From Hydractinia symbiolongicarpus (lineage: Eukaryota; Cnidaria; Hydrozoa; Anthoathecata; Hydractiniidae): a stretch of DNA of 64,000 bases. Numbering within the stretch: position 1 is the stretch's first letter; the number at the start of each line of letters is the position of its first letter. A program made the translations under genes and the position numbers. The notes under the pieces were generated by a model, which saw only the letters and a program-made list of their open reading frames with translations, was not told the DNA's origin and searched no databases. The stretch is taken from the NCBI RefSeq assembly GCF_029227915.1, contig NC_079878.1, forward strand, positions 16,060,001-16,124,000, in the 5' to 3' direction. This document shows positions 22,744-35,200 of the stretch, one piece after another.

Positions 22744-25700
22744 GAAGGACTAGACCGTTCTCAATCGGTCTAGGCTCGTGGAAGCACGTGATTCACGTGT
22801 AAGGCCCTTACTAGGTTGCAAAGAACGTATTACAACCTTTAAAAGCCTGTGCACGTAGTTGACGGTGTTTTATTGCCATGGCGGAAAGGAAAACGCTTTG
22901 AGGCGTCGTAGTCCATTGAGAGTGGAAGGACTAGAGCGATCAACATCTATCTAGGCTCGTGGAAACACGTGATTTACATGTAAGGCCCTTATTAGGCTGT
23001 AAAAGGCCGTATTACAATCCTTAGAAGACTGTGGATGCAGTTGACGGTGCTCTATGGCCATGGTGGAAAGTAAAACGACTTGAGACGTCGTAGTCCATTG
23101 AGAGTGGAAAAGCTAGACCGATTCTCACCTGTCTAACCTCGTCGAAGCACGTGATTTACGTGTAAGGCCCTTATTAGGCTGTAAAAGGCCGTAATACAAT
23201 CCTTAGAAGACTGTGCACGCAGTTGACGGTATTCTATGGCCATGGTGGAAAGTAAAGTGACTTGAGACGTCGTAGTCTATTGAGAGTGGAAAGGCTAGAC
23301 CGATTCCCACCTGTCTAACATCGTAAAAGCACGTGATTTAAGTGTAAGGCCCTTATTGGGCTGCAAAAGGCCGTATTACAATCTTTAAAAGACTGTGCAC
23401 GTAGTTGACACTGTTCTATTGCCACGGCGGAAAGGAAAAGGACTTGCGACGTCGTAGTTCATTAAGAGTGGGAGGACTAGACCGTTCCCCACCTATTTAG
23501 GCTCGTGGGAACACGTGATTCACGTGTAAGGCCCTTACTAGGTTGCAAAAGAACGTATTACAACCTTTAAAAGCCTGTGCACGTAGTTGACGGTGTTTTA
23601 TTGCCATGGCGGAAAGGAAAACGCTTTGAGGCGTTATAATCTATTGAGAGTGAAAGGACTAGACCGATCAACATCTATCTAGGCTCGTGGAAACACGTGA
23701 TATTTGTGTAAGGTCCTTATTAGGCCTGCAAATGGCGTATTACAATCTTTGAAAGACTGTGCACGTACTTGACAGTGTTCTATGGCTAATGCGGAATGCT
23801 AAACAACTTGAGATGTCGTAGTCCATGTACTGTGGAATGACTAGACCGTTCACCACCTATCTGGGCTCGTGGGAACATGTGATTCACGTGTAAGGCCCTT
23901 CCTAGGTTGCAAAAGAACGTATTACAACCTTTAAAAGCCTGTGCACGTAGTTGACGGTGTTCTAATGCCATTGCGAAAAGGAAATCAACTTGAGGCGTTG
24001 TATTCCATTAAGAATGGAAGGACTAGATCGTTCTCAATCGGTCTCGGTTCTTGGAAGCACGTGTTTTACATGTAAGGCCTTTATTAGGCTGTAAACGGCC
24101 GTATTACAATCTGCAAAAGCGTGTGCACGTATTTGACGGTGTTGTGTGGCCATTCCGGATTTAAAAACGACTTGAGGCGCCGTAGTCCATTGAGATTGGA
24201 AGGACTAGACCGTTCTGAACCGGTCTAGGCTCGTGGAAGGACGTGAACTACGTGTAAGGTCCTTTTTAGGCTGCAAAAGACCGTATTACAATCTTTAGAA
24301 GACTGTGCACCTAGTTGAAAGTGTTCTATTGCCATGCCGGAAAGGAAAACGACTGGAGACGTCGTAGTCCATTGAGATTGGAAGGACTAAACGGACCACC
24401 ACCTCTCTAGGCTCGTGCAAACACGTGATTTACATTTAAGGCCTCTATTAGGCCGTAAAAGGCCCTATTACAATCTTTAAAAGTATATGCACCTAGTTGA
24501 CGGTGTTCTAATGACATGGCGGATTTAAAAACGATTTAAGGCGTTGTAGTCCATTGAGAATGAAAGGAGTAGACCGTTCTCAATCGGTCTAGGCTCGTGG
24601 AAGCACGTGATTCACGTGTAAGGCCCTTACTAGGTTGCAAAAGAACGTATTACAACCTTTAAAAGCCTGTGCACGTATTTGACGGTGTTGTGTGGGCATT
24701 CCGGATTTAAAAACGACTTGAGGCGCCGTAGTCCGTTGAGAGTGGAAGGACTAGACCGTTCTCAATCGGTCTAGCCTCGTAGAAGCACGTGATTTACGTG
24801 TAAGGCCCTTATTAGGCTGCAAAAAGCCGTGCTACAATTTTTGGAAGACTGTGCACGTAGTTGACGGTGTTCTATTGCCATGGCGGAAAGGAAGTCAACT
24901 TGAGGCGTTGCAATCCATTGAGAATGAAAGGACTAGACCGTTCTCAATCGGTCTAGGCTCGTGCAAGCACGTGATTTACATGTAAGGCCCTTATTAGGCT
25001 GTAAAAGGCCGTATTACAATCCTTAGAAGACTGTGGATGCAGTTGACGGTGCTCTATGGCCATGGTGGAAAGTAAAATGACTTGAGACGTCGTAGTCCAT
25101 TGAGAGTGGAAAGGCTAGACCGATTCCCACCTGTCTAACATCGTGAAAGCACGTGATTTACGTGTAAGGCCCTTATTGGGCTGCAAAAGGCCGTATTACA
25201 ATCTTTAAAAGACTGTGCACGTAGTTGACACTGTTCTATTGCCACGGCGGAAAGGAAAAGGACTTGCGACGTCGTAGTTCATTAAGAGTGGGAGGACTAG
25301 ACCGTTTCCCACCTATTTAGGCTCGTGGGAACACGTGATTCACGTGTAAGGCCCTTACTAGGTTGCAAAAGAACGTATTACAACCTTTAAAAGCCTGTGC
25401 ACGTAGTTGACGGTGTTTTATTGCCATGGCGGAAAGGAAAACGCTTTGAGGCGTTATAATCTATTGAGAGTGAAAGGACTAGACCGATCAACATCTATCT
25501 AGGCTCGTGGAAACACGTGATATTTGTGTAAGGTCCTTATTAGGCCTGCAAATGGCGTATTACAATCTTTGAAAGACTGTGCACGTACTTGACAGTGTTC
25601 TATGGCTAATGCGGAATGCTAAACAACTTGAGATGTCGTAGTCCATGTACTGTGGAATGACTAGACCGTTCACCACCTATCTGGGCTCGTGGGAACTTGT

Positions 25701-26357
25701 GATTCACGTGTAAGGCCCTTCCTAGGTTGCAAAAGAACGTATTACAACCTTTAAAAGCCTGTGCACGTAGTTGACGGTGTTCTAATGCCATTGCGAAAAG
25801 GAAATCAACTTGAGGCGTTGTATTCCATTAAGAATGGAAGGACTAGATCGTTCTCAATCGGTCTCGGCTCGTGGAAGCACGTGTTTTACATGTAAGGCCT
25901 TTATTAGGCTGTAAACGGCCGTATTACAATCTGCAAAAGCGTGTGCACGTATTTGACGGTGTTGTGTGGCCATTCCGGATTTAAAAACGACTTGAGGCGC
26001 CGTAGTCCATTGAGATTGGAAGGACTAGACCGTTCTGAACCGGTCTAGGCTCGTGGAAGGACGTGAACTACGTGTAAGGTCCTTTTTAGGCTGCAAAAGA
26101 CCGTATTACAATCTTTAGAAGACTGTGCACCTAGTTGAAAGTGTTCTATTGCCATGCCGGAAAGGAAAACGACTGGAGACGTCGTAGTCCATTGAGATTG
26201 GAAGGACTAAACGGACCACCACCTCTCTAGGCTCGTGCAAACACGTGATTTACATTTAAGGCCTCTATTAGGCCGTAAAAGGCCCTATTACAATCTTTAA
26301 AAGTATATGCACCTAGTTGACGGTGTTCTAATCACATGGCGGATTTAAAAACGATTT
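22719..26357 (+). repeat. 20-monomer unit, copy 2 (A2-B2)
   Basis: Near-identical direct repeat of 19080-22718 at an offset of 3,639 bp, with homology running to about 26378. The A and B markers reappear in the same order (24043 and 25863; 24510 and 26329). The alternating order shows that the A-B pair was duplicated as a unit after A and B had diverged. Confidence 0.92.
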
Positions 26358-26875
26358 AAGGCGTTGTAGTCCATTGAGAATGAAAGGAGTAGACCGTTCT
26401 CAATCGGTCTAGGCTCGTGGAAGCACGTGATTTACATGTAAGGCCCTTATTAGGCTGTAAAAGACCGTAATACAATCCTTAGCAGACTGTGCACGCAGTT
26501 GACGGTGTTCTATGGCCATGGTGGAAAGTAAAGTGACTTGAGACGTCGTAGTCTATTGAGAGTGGAAAGGCTAGACCGATTCCCACCTGTCTAACCTCGT
26601 CAAAGCACGTGATTTACGTGTAAGGCCCTTATTGGGCTGCAACCGTTCTCAATCGGTCTAGGCTCGTGGAAGCACGTGATTTACATGTAAGGCCCTTATT
26701 GGGCTGCAAAAGGCCGTATTACAATCTTTAAAAGACTGTGCACGTAGTTGACGGTGTTGTGTGGCCATTCCGGATTTAAAAACGACTTGAGGCGCCGTAG
26801 TCCGTTGAGAGTGGAAGGACTAGACCGTTCTTAATCGATCTAGCCTCGTAGAAGCACGTGATTTACGTGTAAGGC
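26358..26875 (+). repeat. Linker with 67-bp chimeric monomer, copy 1
   Basis: About three monomers recopied at 31702-32221 (offset 5,344 bp), with marker cttaatcgatctagcc (26829 and 32173). It contains the truncated chimeric monomer at 26574-26640. The homology continues to the left into the end of half B2, so a segment of about 1.2 kb was copied. Confidence 0.85.
26574..26640 (+). repeat. Truncated 67-bp chimeric monomer (junction marker)
   Basis: The monomer breaks off at ttgggctgc and restarts at aaccgttctcaatcgg, leaving 67 bp instead of 182 (115 bp missing). The identical junction recurs at 31984, 36741, 43301, 45152, 58370, 60075 and 63578, so it arose once and was spread by later duplication. 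Confidence 0.92.
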
Positions 26876-28880
26876 CCTTTTTAGGCTGCAAAAGGCCGTA
26901 TTACAATCTTTAAAAGCCTGTGCATGGAGTTGACGCTGTTTTATTGCCATGGCGGAAAGGAAAACGACTTGAGGCGTTACAATCTATTGAGAGTGAACGA
27001 ACTAGACCGATCAGCACTTCTCTAGGCTGGTAGAAGCACGTAGTTCACGTGTAAAACCTTTATTAGGCCGCAAAAAGCCGTACTACAAGCCTTAAAAGAC
27101 TGTGCACGTAGTTGAAAGTGTTCTATTGCCATGCCGGAAAGGAAAACGACTGGAGACGTCGTAGTCCATTGAAAGTGGAAGGACTAAACGGACCACCACC
27201 TGTCTAGGCTCGTGCAAACACGTGATTTACATGTAAGGCCCTTATTAGGCTGTAAAAGGCCGTAATACAATCCTTAGAAGACTGTGCACGCAGTTGACGG
27301 TGTTCTATGGCCATGGTGGAAAGTAAAGTGACTTGAGACGTCGTAGTCCATTGAGGGTGGAAAGGCTAGACCGATTCCCACCTGTCTAACCTCGTCAAAG
27401 CACGTGATTTACGTGTAAGGCCCTTATTGGGCTGCAAAAGGCCGTATTACAATCTTTGAAAGACAGTGCATGTACTTGACAGTGTTCTATGGCTAATGCG
27501 GAATGCTAAACAACTTGAGATGCCGTAGTCCATGTACTGTGGAATGACTAGACCGTTCACCACCTATCTAGGCTCGTGGGAACATGTGATTCACGTGTAA
27601 GGCCCTTACTAGGTTGCAAAAGAACGTATTACAACCTTTAAAAGCCTGTGCACGTAGTTGACGGTGTTCTAATGCCATTGCGAAAAGGAAATCAACTTGA
27701 GGCGTTGTAATCCATTAAGAATGGAAGGACTAGATCGTTCTCAATCGGTCTCGGCTCGTAGAAGCACGTGTTTTACATGTAATGCCTTTATTAGGCTGTA
27801 AACGGCCGTATTACAATCTGCAAAAGCCTGTGCACGTATTTGACGGTGTTGTGTGGCCATTCCGGATTTAAAAACGACTTGAGGCGCCGTAGTCCATTGC
27901 GATTGGAAGGACTAGACCGTTCTGAACCGGTCTAGGCTCGTGGAAACACGTGATTTACGTGTAAGACCCTTTTTAGGCCGCAAAAGGCCGTATTACAATC
28001 TTTAAAAGCCTGTGCACGTAGTTGACGGTGTTCTATTGCCTTGGCGGACTAGAAAACGATTTAAGCCGTCGTAGTCCATTGAGAGTGAAAGGACTAGAGC
28101 GATCGTCAGCTGTCTAGGCTCGTGGAAGGACGTGATTTACATGTAAGGCCCTTAATAGGCTGTAAAAGGCCGTATTATAATCTTTAGAAGACTGTGCACG
28201 TAGTTGACGGTGTTCTATTGCCATTGCGAAAAGGAAATCAACTTGAGGCGTTGTATTCCATTAAGAATGGAAGGACTAGATCGTTCTCAATCGGTCTCGG
28301 CTCGTAGAAGCACGTGTTTTACATGTAAGGCCTTTATTAGGCTGTAAACGGCCGTATTACAATCTGCAAAAGCGTGTGCACGTATTTGACGGTGTTGTGT
28401 GGCCATTCCGGATTTAAAAACGACTTGAGGCGCCGTAGTCCATTGAGATTGGAAGGACTAGACCGTTCTCAATCGGTCTAGCCTCGTAGAAGCACGTGAT
28501 TTACATGTAAGGCCCTTATTAGGCCGCAAAAGGCAGTATTACAATCTTTAAAAGACTGTGCACGTAGTTGACGGTGTTCTATTGCCATGACAAAAGGAGA
28601 ACGACTTGAGGTGTTGTAATCTATTGAGAGTGAAAGGACTAGAGCGATCGTCAGCTGTCTAGGCTCGTGGAAGGACGTGATTTACATGTAAGGCCCTTAT
28701 TAGGCTGCAAAAAGCCGTGCTACAATTTTTGGAAGACTGTGCACGTAGTTGACGGTGTTCTATTGCCATGGCGGAAAGGAAGTCAACTTGAGGCGTTGCA
28801 ATCCATTGAGAATGAAAGGACTAGACCGTTCTCAATCGGTCTAGGCTCGTGGAAGCACGTGATTTACATGTAAGGCCCTT
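26876..28880 (+). repeat. Block D, copy 2 (four monomers fewer)
   Basis: Copy of 14118-16848 inserted between two copies of the linker. At 28085 it skips the part equivalent to 15327-16054. The joint is in register with the monomer phase, as expected for unequal homologous exchange. Two open frames of identical sequence (16636-16842 and 28667-28873) simply reflect this duplication. Confidence 0.88.
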
Positions 28881-30660
28881 ACCAGGTTGCAAAAGAACGT
28901 ATTACAACCTTTAAAAGCCTGTGCACGTATTTGACGGTGTTGTGTGGGCATTCCGGATTTAAAAACGACTTGAGGCGCCGTAGTCCGTTGAGAGTGGAAG
29001 GACTAGACCGTTCTCAATCGGTCTAGCCTCGTAGAAGCACGTGATTTACGTGTAAGGCCCTTATTAGGCTGCAAAAAGCCGTGCTACAATTTTTGGAAGA
29101 CTGTGCACGTAGTTGACGGTGTTCTATTGCCATGGCGGAAAGGAAGTCAACTTGAGGCGTTGCAATCCATTGAGAATGAAAGGACTAGACCGTTCTCAAT
29201 CGGTCTAGGCTCGTGCAAGCACGTGATTTACATGTAAGGCCCTTATTAGGCTGTAAAAGGCCGTATTACAATCCTTAGAAGACTGTGGATGCAGTTGACG
29301 GTGCTCTATGGCCATGGTGGAAAGTAAAATGACTTGAGACGTCGTAGTCCATTGAGAGTGGAAAGGCTAGACCGATTCCCACCTGTCTAACATCGTGAAA
29401 GCACGTGATTTACGTGTAAGGCCCTTATTGGGCTGCAAAAGGCCGTATTACAATCTTTAAAAGACTGTGCACGTAGTTGACACTGTTCTATTGCCACGGC
29501 GGAAAGGAAAAGGACTTGCGACGTCGTAGTTCATTAAGAGTGGGAGGACTAGACCGTTTCCCACCTATTTAGGCTCGTGGGAACACGTGATTCACGTGTA
29601 AGGCCCTTACTAGGTTGCAAAAGAACGTATTACAACCTTTAAAAGCCTGTGCACGTAGTTGACGGTGTTTTATTGCCATGGCGGAAAGGAAAACGCTTTG
29701 AGGCGTTATAATCTATTGAGAGTGAAAGGACTAGACCGATCAACATCTATCTAGGCTCGTGGAAACACGTGATATTTGTGTAAGGTCCTTATTAGGCCTG
29801 CAAATGGCGTATTACAATCTTTGAAAGACTGTGCACGTACTTGACAGTGTTCTATGGCTAATGCGGAATGCTAAACAACTTGAGATGTCGTAGTCCATGT
29901 ACTGTGGAATGACTAGACCGTTCACCACCTATCTGGGCTCGTGGGAACATGTGATTCACGTGTAAGGCCCTTCCTAGGTTGCAAAAGAACGTATTACAAC
30001 CTTTAAAAGCCTGTGCACGTAGTTGACGGTGTTCTAATGCCATTGCGAAAAGGAAATCAACTTGAGGCGTTGTATTCCATTAAGAATGGAAGGACTAGAT
30101 CGTTCTCAATCGGTCTCGGTTCTTGGAAGCACGTGTTTTACATGTAAGGCCTTTATTAGGCTGTAAACGGCCGTATTACAATCTGCAAAAGCGTGTGCAC
30201 GTATTTGACGGTGTTGTGTGGCCATTCCGGATTTAAAAACGACTTGAGGCGCCGTAGTCCATTGAGATTGGAAGGACTAGACCGTTCTGAACCGGTCTAG
30301 GCTCGTGGAAGGACGTGAACTACGTGTAAGGTCCTTTTTAGGCTGCAAAAGACCGTATTACAATCTTTAGAAGACTGTGCACCTAGTTGAAAGTGTTCTA
30401 TTGCCATGCCGGAAAGGAAAACGACTGGAGACGTCGTAGTCCATTGAGATTGGAAGGACTAAACGGACCACCACCTCTCTAGGCTCGTGCAAACACGTGA
30501 TTTACATTTAAGGCCTCTATTAGGCCGTAAAAGGCCCTATTACAATCTTTAAAAGTATATGCACCTAGTTGACGGTGTTCTAATGACATGGCGGATTTAA
30601 AAACGATTTAAGGCGTTGTAGTCCATTGAGAATGAAAGGAGTAGACCGTTCTCAATCGGT
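28881..30660 (+). repeat. B/A hybrid 10-monomer unit
   Basis: Begins like half B (tgtgtgggcattccgg at 28938, as at 21049 and 24687). It then carries A markers (gggaacatgtgattcac near 29943; tcggttcttgg near 30117). This is a mosaic unit, best explained by a crossover or gene conversion between A and B types. Confidence 0.8.
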
Positions 30661-31701
30661 CTAGGCTCGTGGAAGCACGTGATTCACGTGTAAGGCCCTT
30701 ACTAGGTTGCAAAAGAACGTATTACAACCTTTAAAAGCCTGTGCACGTAGTTGACGGTGTTTTATTGCCATGGCGGAAAGGAAAACGCTTTGAGGCGTTA
30801 TAATCTATTGAGAGTGAAAGGACTAGACCGATCAACATCTATCTAGGCTCGTGGAAACACGTGATATTTGTGTAAGGTCCTTATTAGGCCTGCAAATGGC
30901 GTATTACAATCTTTGAAAGACTGTGCACGTACTTGACAGTGTTCTATGGCTAATGCGGAATGCTAAACAACTTGAGATGTCGTAGTCCATGTACTGTGGA
31001 ATGACTAGACCGTTCACCACCTATCTGGGCTCGTGGGAACATGTGATTCACGTGTAAGGCCCTTCCTAGGTTGCAAAAGAACGTATTACAACCTTTAAAA
31101 GCCTGTGCACGTAGTTGACGGTGTTCTAATGCCATTGCGAAAAGGAAATCAACTTGAGGCGTTGTATTCCATTAAGAATGGAAGGACTAGATCGTTCTCA
31201 ATCGGTCTCGGCTCGTGGAAGCACGTGTTTTACATGTAAGGCCTTTATTAGGCTGTAAACGGCCGTATTACAATCTGCAAAAGCGTGTGCACGTATTTGA
31301 CGGTGTTGTGTGGCCATTCCGGATTTAAAAACGACTTGAGGCGCCGTAGTCCATTGAGATTGGAAGGACTAGACCGTTCTGAACCGGTCTAGGCTCGTGG
31401 AAGGACGTGAACTACGTGTAAGGTCCTTTTTAGGCTGCAAAAGACCGTATTACAATCTTTAGAAGACTGTGCACCTAGTTGAAAGTGTTCTATTGCCATG
31501 CCGGAAAGGAAAACGACTGGAGACGTCGTAGTCCATTGAGATTGGAAGGACTAAACGGACCACCACCTCTCTAGGCTCGTGCAAACACGTGATTTACATT
31601 TAAGGCCTCTATTAGGCCGTAAAAGGCCCTATTACAATCTTTAAAAGTATATGCACCTAGTTGACGGTGTTCTAATCACATGGCGGATTTAAAAACGATT
31701 T
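30661..31701 (+). repeat. Shortened 6-monomer unit
   Basis: Its landmarks lie 1,092 bp (six monomers) after those of the previous unit instead of 1,820, so four monomers are absent. It ends with B markers (tcggctcgtgg near 31207; taatcacatgg at 31672). Confidence 0.82.
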
Positions 31702-32225
31702 AAGGCGTTGTAGTCCATTGAGAATGAAAGGAGTAGACCGTTCTCAATCGGTCTAGGCTCGTGGAAGCACGTGATTTACATGTAAGGCCCTTATTAGGCT
31801 GTAAAAGACCGTAATACAATCCTTAGCAGACTGTGCACGCAGTTGACGGTGTTCTATGGCCATAGTGGAAAGTAAAGTGACTTGAGACGTCGTAGTCTAT
31901 TGAGAGTGGAAAGGCTAGACCGATTCCCACCTGTCTAACCTCGTCAAAGCACGTGATTTACGTGTAAGGCCCTTATTGGGCTGCAACCGTTCTCAATCGG
32001 TCTAGGCTCGTGGAAGCACGTGATTTACATGTAAGGCCCTTATTGGGCTGCAAAAGGCCGTATTACAATCTTTAAAAGACTGTGCACGTAGTTGACGGTG
32101 TTGTGTGGCCATTCCGGATTTAAAAACGACTTGAGGCGCCGTAGTCCGTTGAGAGTGGAAGGACTAGACCGTTCTTAATCGATCTAGCCTCGTAGAAGCA
32201 CGTGATTTACGTGTAAGGCCCTTAT
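31702..32225 (+). repeat. Linker with 67-bp chimeric monomer, copy 2
   Basis: Copy of 26358-26875, with the chimeric junction at 31984. It runs into the start of large unit X1. Confidence 0.85.
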
Positions 32226-35200
32226 TAGGCTGTAAAAGGCCGTAATACAATCCTTAGAAGACTGTGCACGCAGTTGACGGTGTTCTATGGCCATGGTGGA
32301 AAGTAAAGTGACTTGAGACGTCGTAGTCTATTGAGAGTGGAAAGGCTAGACCGATTCCCACCTGTATAACCTCGTCAAAGCACGTGATTTACGTGTAAGG
32401 CCCTTATTGTGCTGCAAAAGGCCGTATTACAATCTTTAAAAGACTGTGCACGTAGTTGACTCTGTTCTATTGCCACGGCGGAAAGGAAAAGGACTTGAGA
32501 CGTCGTAGTTCATTAAGAGTGGGAGGACTAGACCGTTCCCCACTTATTTAGGGTCGCAGAAGCACGTGATTTTCGTGTAAGGCTCTTATTAGGCTCTGAA
32601 GGAACGTATTACAACCTTTAGAAGAATCTGCACGTACTTGATAGTGTTCTATGGCTAATGCGGAATGCAAAACAACTTGAGATGTCGTAGTCCATGTAAT
32701 GTGGAATGACTAGACCGTTCTCAATCGGTCTAGGCTCGTGGAAGCACGTGATTCACGTGTAAGGCCCTTACTAGGTTGCAAAAGAACGTATTACAACCTT
32801 TAAAAGCCTGTGCACGTAGTTGACGGTGTTTTATTGCCATGGCGGAAAGGAAAACGCTTTGAGGCGTCGTAGTCCATTGAGAGTGGAAGGACTAGACCGA
32901 TCAACATCTATCTAGGCTCGTGGAAACACGTGATTTTTGTGTAAGGTCCTTATTAGGCCTGCAAAGGGCGTATTACAACCTCTAAAAAACTGTGCACAAA
33001 GTTGACGGTGTTCTATTGCAATGGCGGAAAGGAAGTCAACTTAAGGCGTTGCAATCCATTGAGAATGGAAGGACTAGACCGTTCTCAATCGGTCTAGGCT
33101 CGTGCAAGCACGTGATTTACATGTAAGGCCCTTATTAGGCTGTAAAAGGCCGTAATACAACCTCTAAAAAACTGTGCACAAAGTTGACGGTGTTCTATTG
33201 CCATGGCGGAAAGGAAGTCAACTTGAGGCGTTGCAATCCATTGAGAATGGAAGGACTAGACCGTTCTCAATCGGTCTAGGCTCGTGCAAGAACGTGATTT
33301 ACATGTAAGGCCCTTATTAGGCTGTCAAAGGCCGTAATACAATCCTTAGAAGACTGTGCAGTCTATGGCCATGGTGGAAAGTAAAGTGACTTGAGACGTC
33401 GTAGTCCATTGAGAGTGGAAAAGCTAGACCGATTCCCACCTGTCTAACCTCGTCGAAGCACGTGAACTACGTGTAAGGTCCTTTTCAGGCTGCAAAAGAC
33501 CGTATTACAATCTTTAAAAACCTGTGCACGTAGTTGATGGTGTTCTATTGCCATGGCGGAAAGGAAAACGACTTGAAGTGTTGTAATCTATTGAGAGTGA
33601 ACGGACTAGACAGATCCCGCCTCTCTAGGCTCGTAGAAGCACATAGTTTACGTGTAAGGCCCTTATTAGGCTGCACAATGTCGTATTAGAATCTTTAGAA
33701 GACTGTGCCTGTAGTTTAAGTTATTCTATTGCTATGGCGGAAAGTAAAATGACTTGACACGTCGTAGTCCATTGTGAGTGGAAAAGCTAGACCGATTTCC
33801 AGCTGTGTAACCTCGTCGAAGCACGTGATTTACGTGTAAGGGCCTTATTAGGCTGCAAAAGGCCGTATTCCAACCTTTAGAAGACTGTGCACGTAGTTGA
33901 CGGTGTTCTGTTGCCATGGCAGAAAGGAAAACGTCTTGAGGCGTTGTAATCTATTCACAGTGAAAGGACTAGACCGTTCTCAATCAGTCTAGGCTCGTAG
34001 AAGCACGTGATTTACGTGTAAGGCCCTTATTGGGCTGCAAAAGGCCGTATTCCAACCTTTAGAAGACTGTGCACGTAGTTGACGGTGTTCTGTTGCCATG
34101 GCGGAAAGGAAAACGTCTTGAGGCGTTGTAATCTATTCACAGTGAAAGGACTAGACCGTTCTCAATCGGTCTAGGCTCGTAGAAGCACGTGATTTACGTG
34201 TAACGCCTTTATTAGGCTGTAAAAGGCCGTATTACAATCTTTAGAAGACTGTGCACTTAGTTGACGGTGCTCTATGGCCATGGTGGAAAGTAAAATGACT
34301 TGAGACGTCGTAGTCCATTGAGAGTGGAAAGGCTAGACCGATCATTACCTATCTAGGCTCGTGCAAGCACGTGATTAACATGTAAGGGTTTATTGGGCTG
34401 TAAAAGGCCGTATTACAATCTTTAGGAAACTGTGCACGGAGTTGACGCTGTTTTATTGCCATGGCGGAAAGGAAAACGACTTGAGGCGTTACAATCTATT
34501 GATAGTGAACGAACTAGACCGATCAGCACTTGTCTAAGCTGGTAGAAGCACGTAGTTCACGTGTAAGGCCTTTATTAGGCCGCAAAAAGCCGTACTACAA
34601 GCTTCAAAAGACTGTGCACGTAGTTGAAAGTGTTCTATTGCCATTCCGGAAAGGAAAACGACTGGAGACGTCGTAGTCCATTGAGAGTGGAAGGACTAAA
34701 CGGACCATCACCTGTCTAGGCTCGTGCAAACACGTGATTTACATTTAAGGCCTTTATTAGGCCGTAAAAGGCCCTATTACAATCTTTAAAAGTATATGCA
34801 CCTAGTTGACGGTGTTCTAATGACATGGCGGATTTGAAAACGATTTAAGGCGTTGTAGTCCATTGAGAATAGAAGGATTAGACCGTTCCCAATGGGTCTA
34901 GGCTCGTGGAAGCACGTGATTTACATGTAAGGCCCTTATTAGGCTGTAAAAGGCCGTAATACAATCCTTAGAAGACTGTGCACGCAGTTGACGGTGTTCT
35001 ATGGCCATGGTGGAAAGTAATGTGACTTGAGACGTCGTAGTCTATTGAGAGTGGAAAGGCTAGACCGATTCCCACCTGTCTAACCTCGTCAAAGCACGTG
35101 ATTTACATGTAAGGCCGTAATACAATCCTTAGAAGACTGTGCACGCAGTTGACGGTGTTCTATGGCCATGGTGGAAAGTAAAGTGACTTGAGACGTCGTA

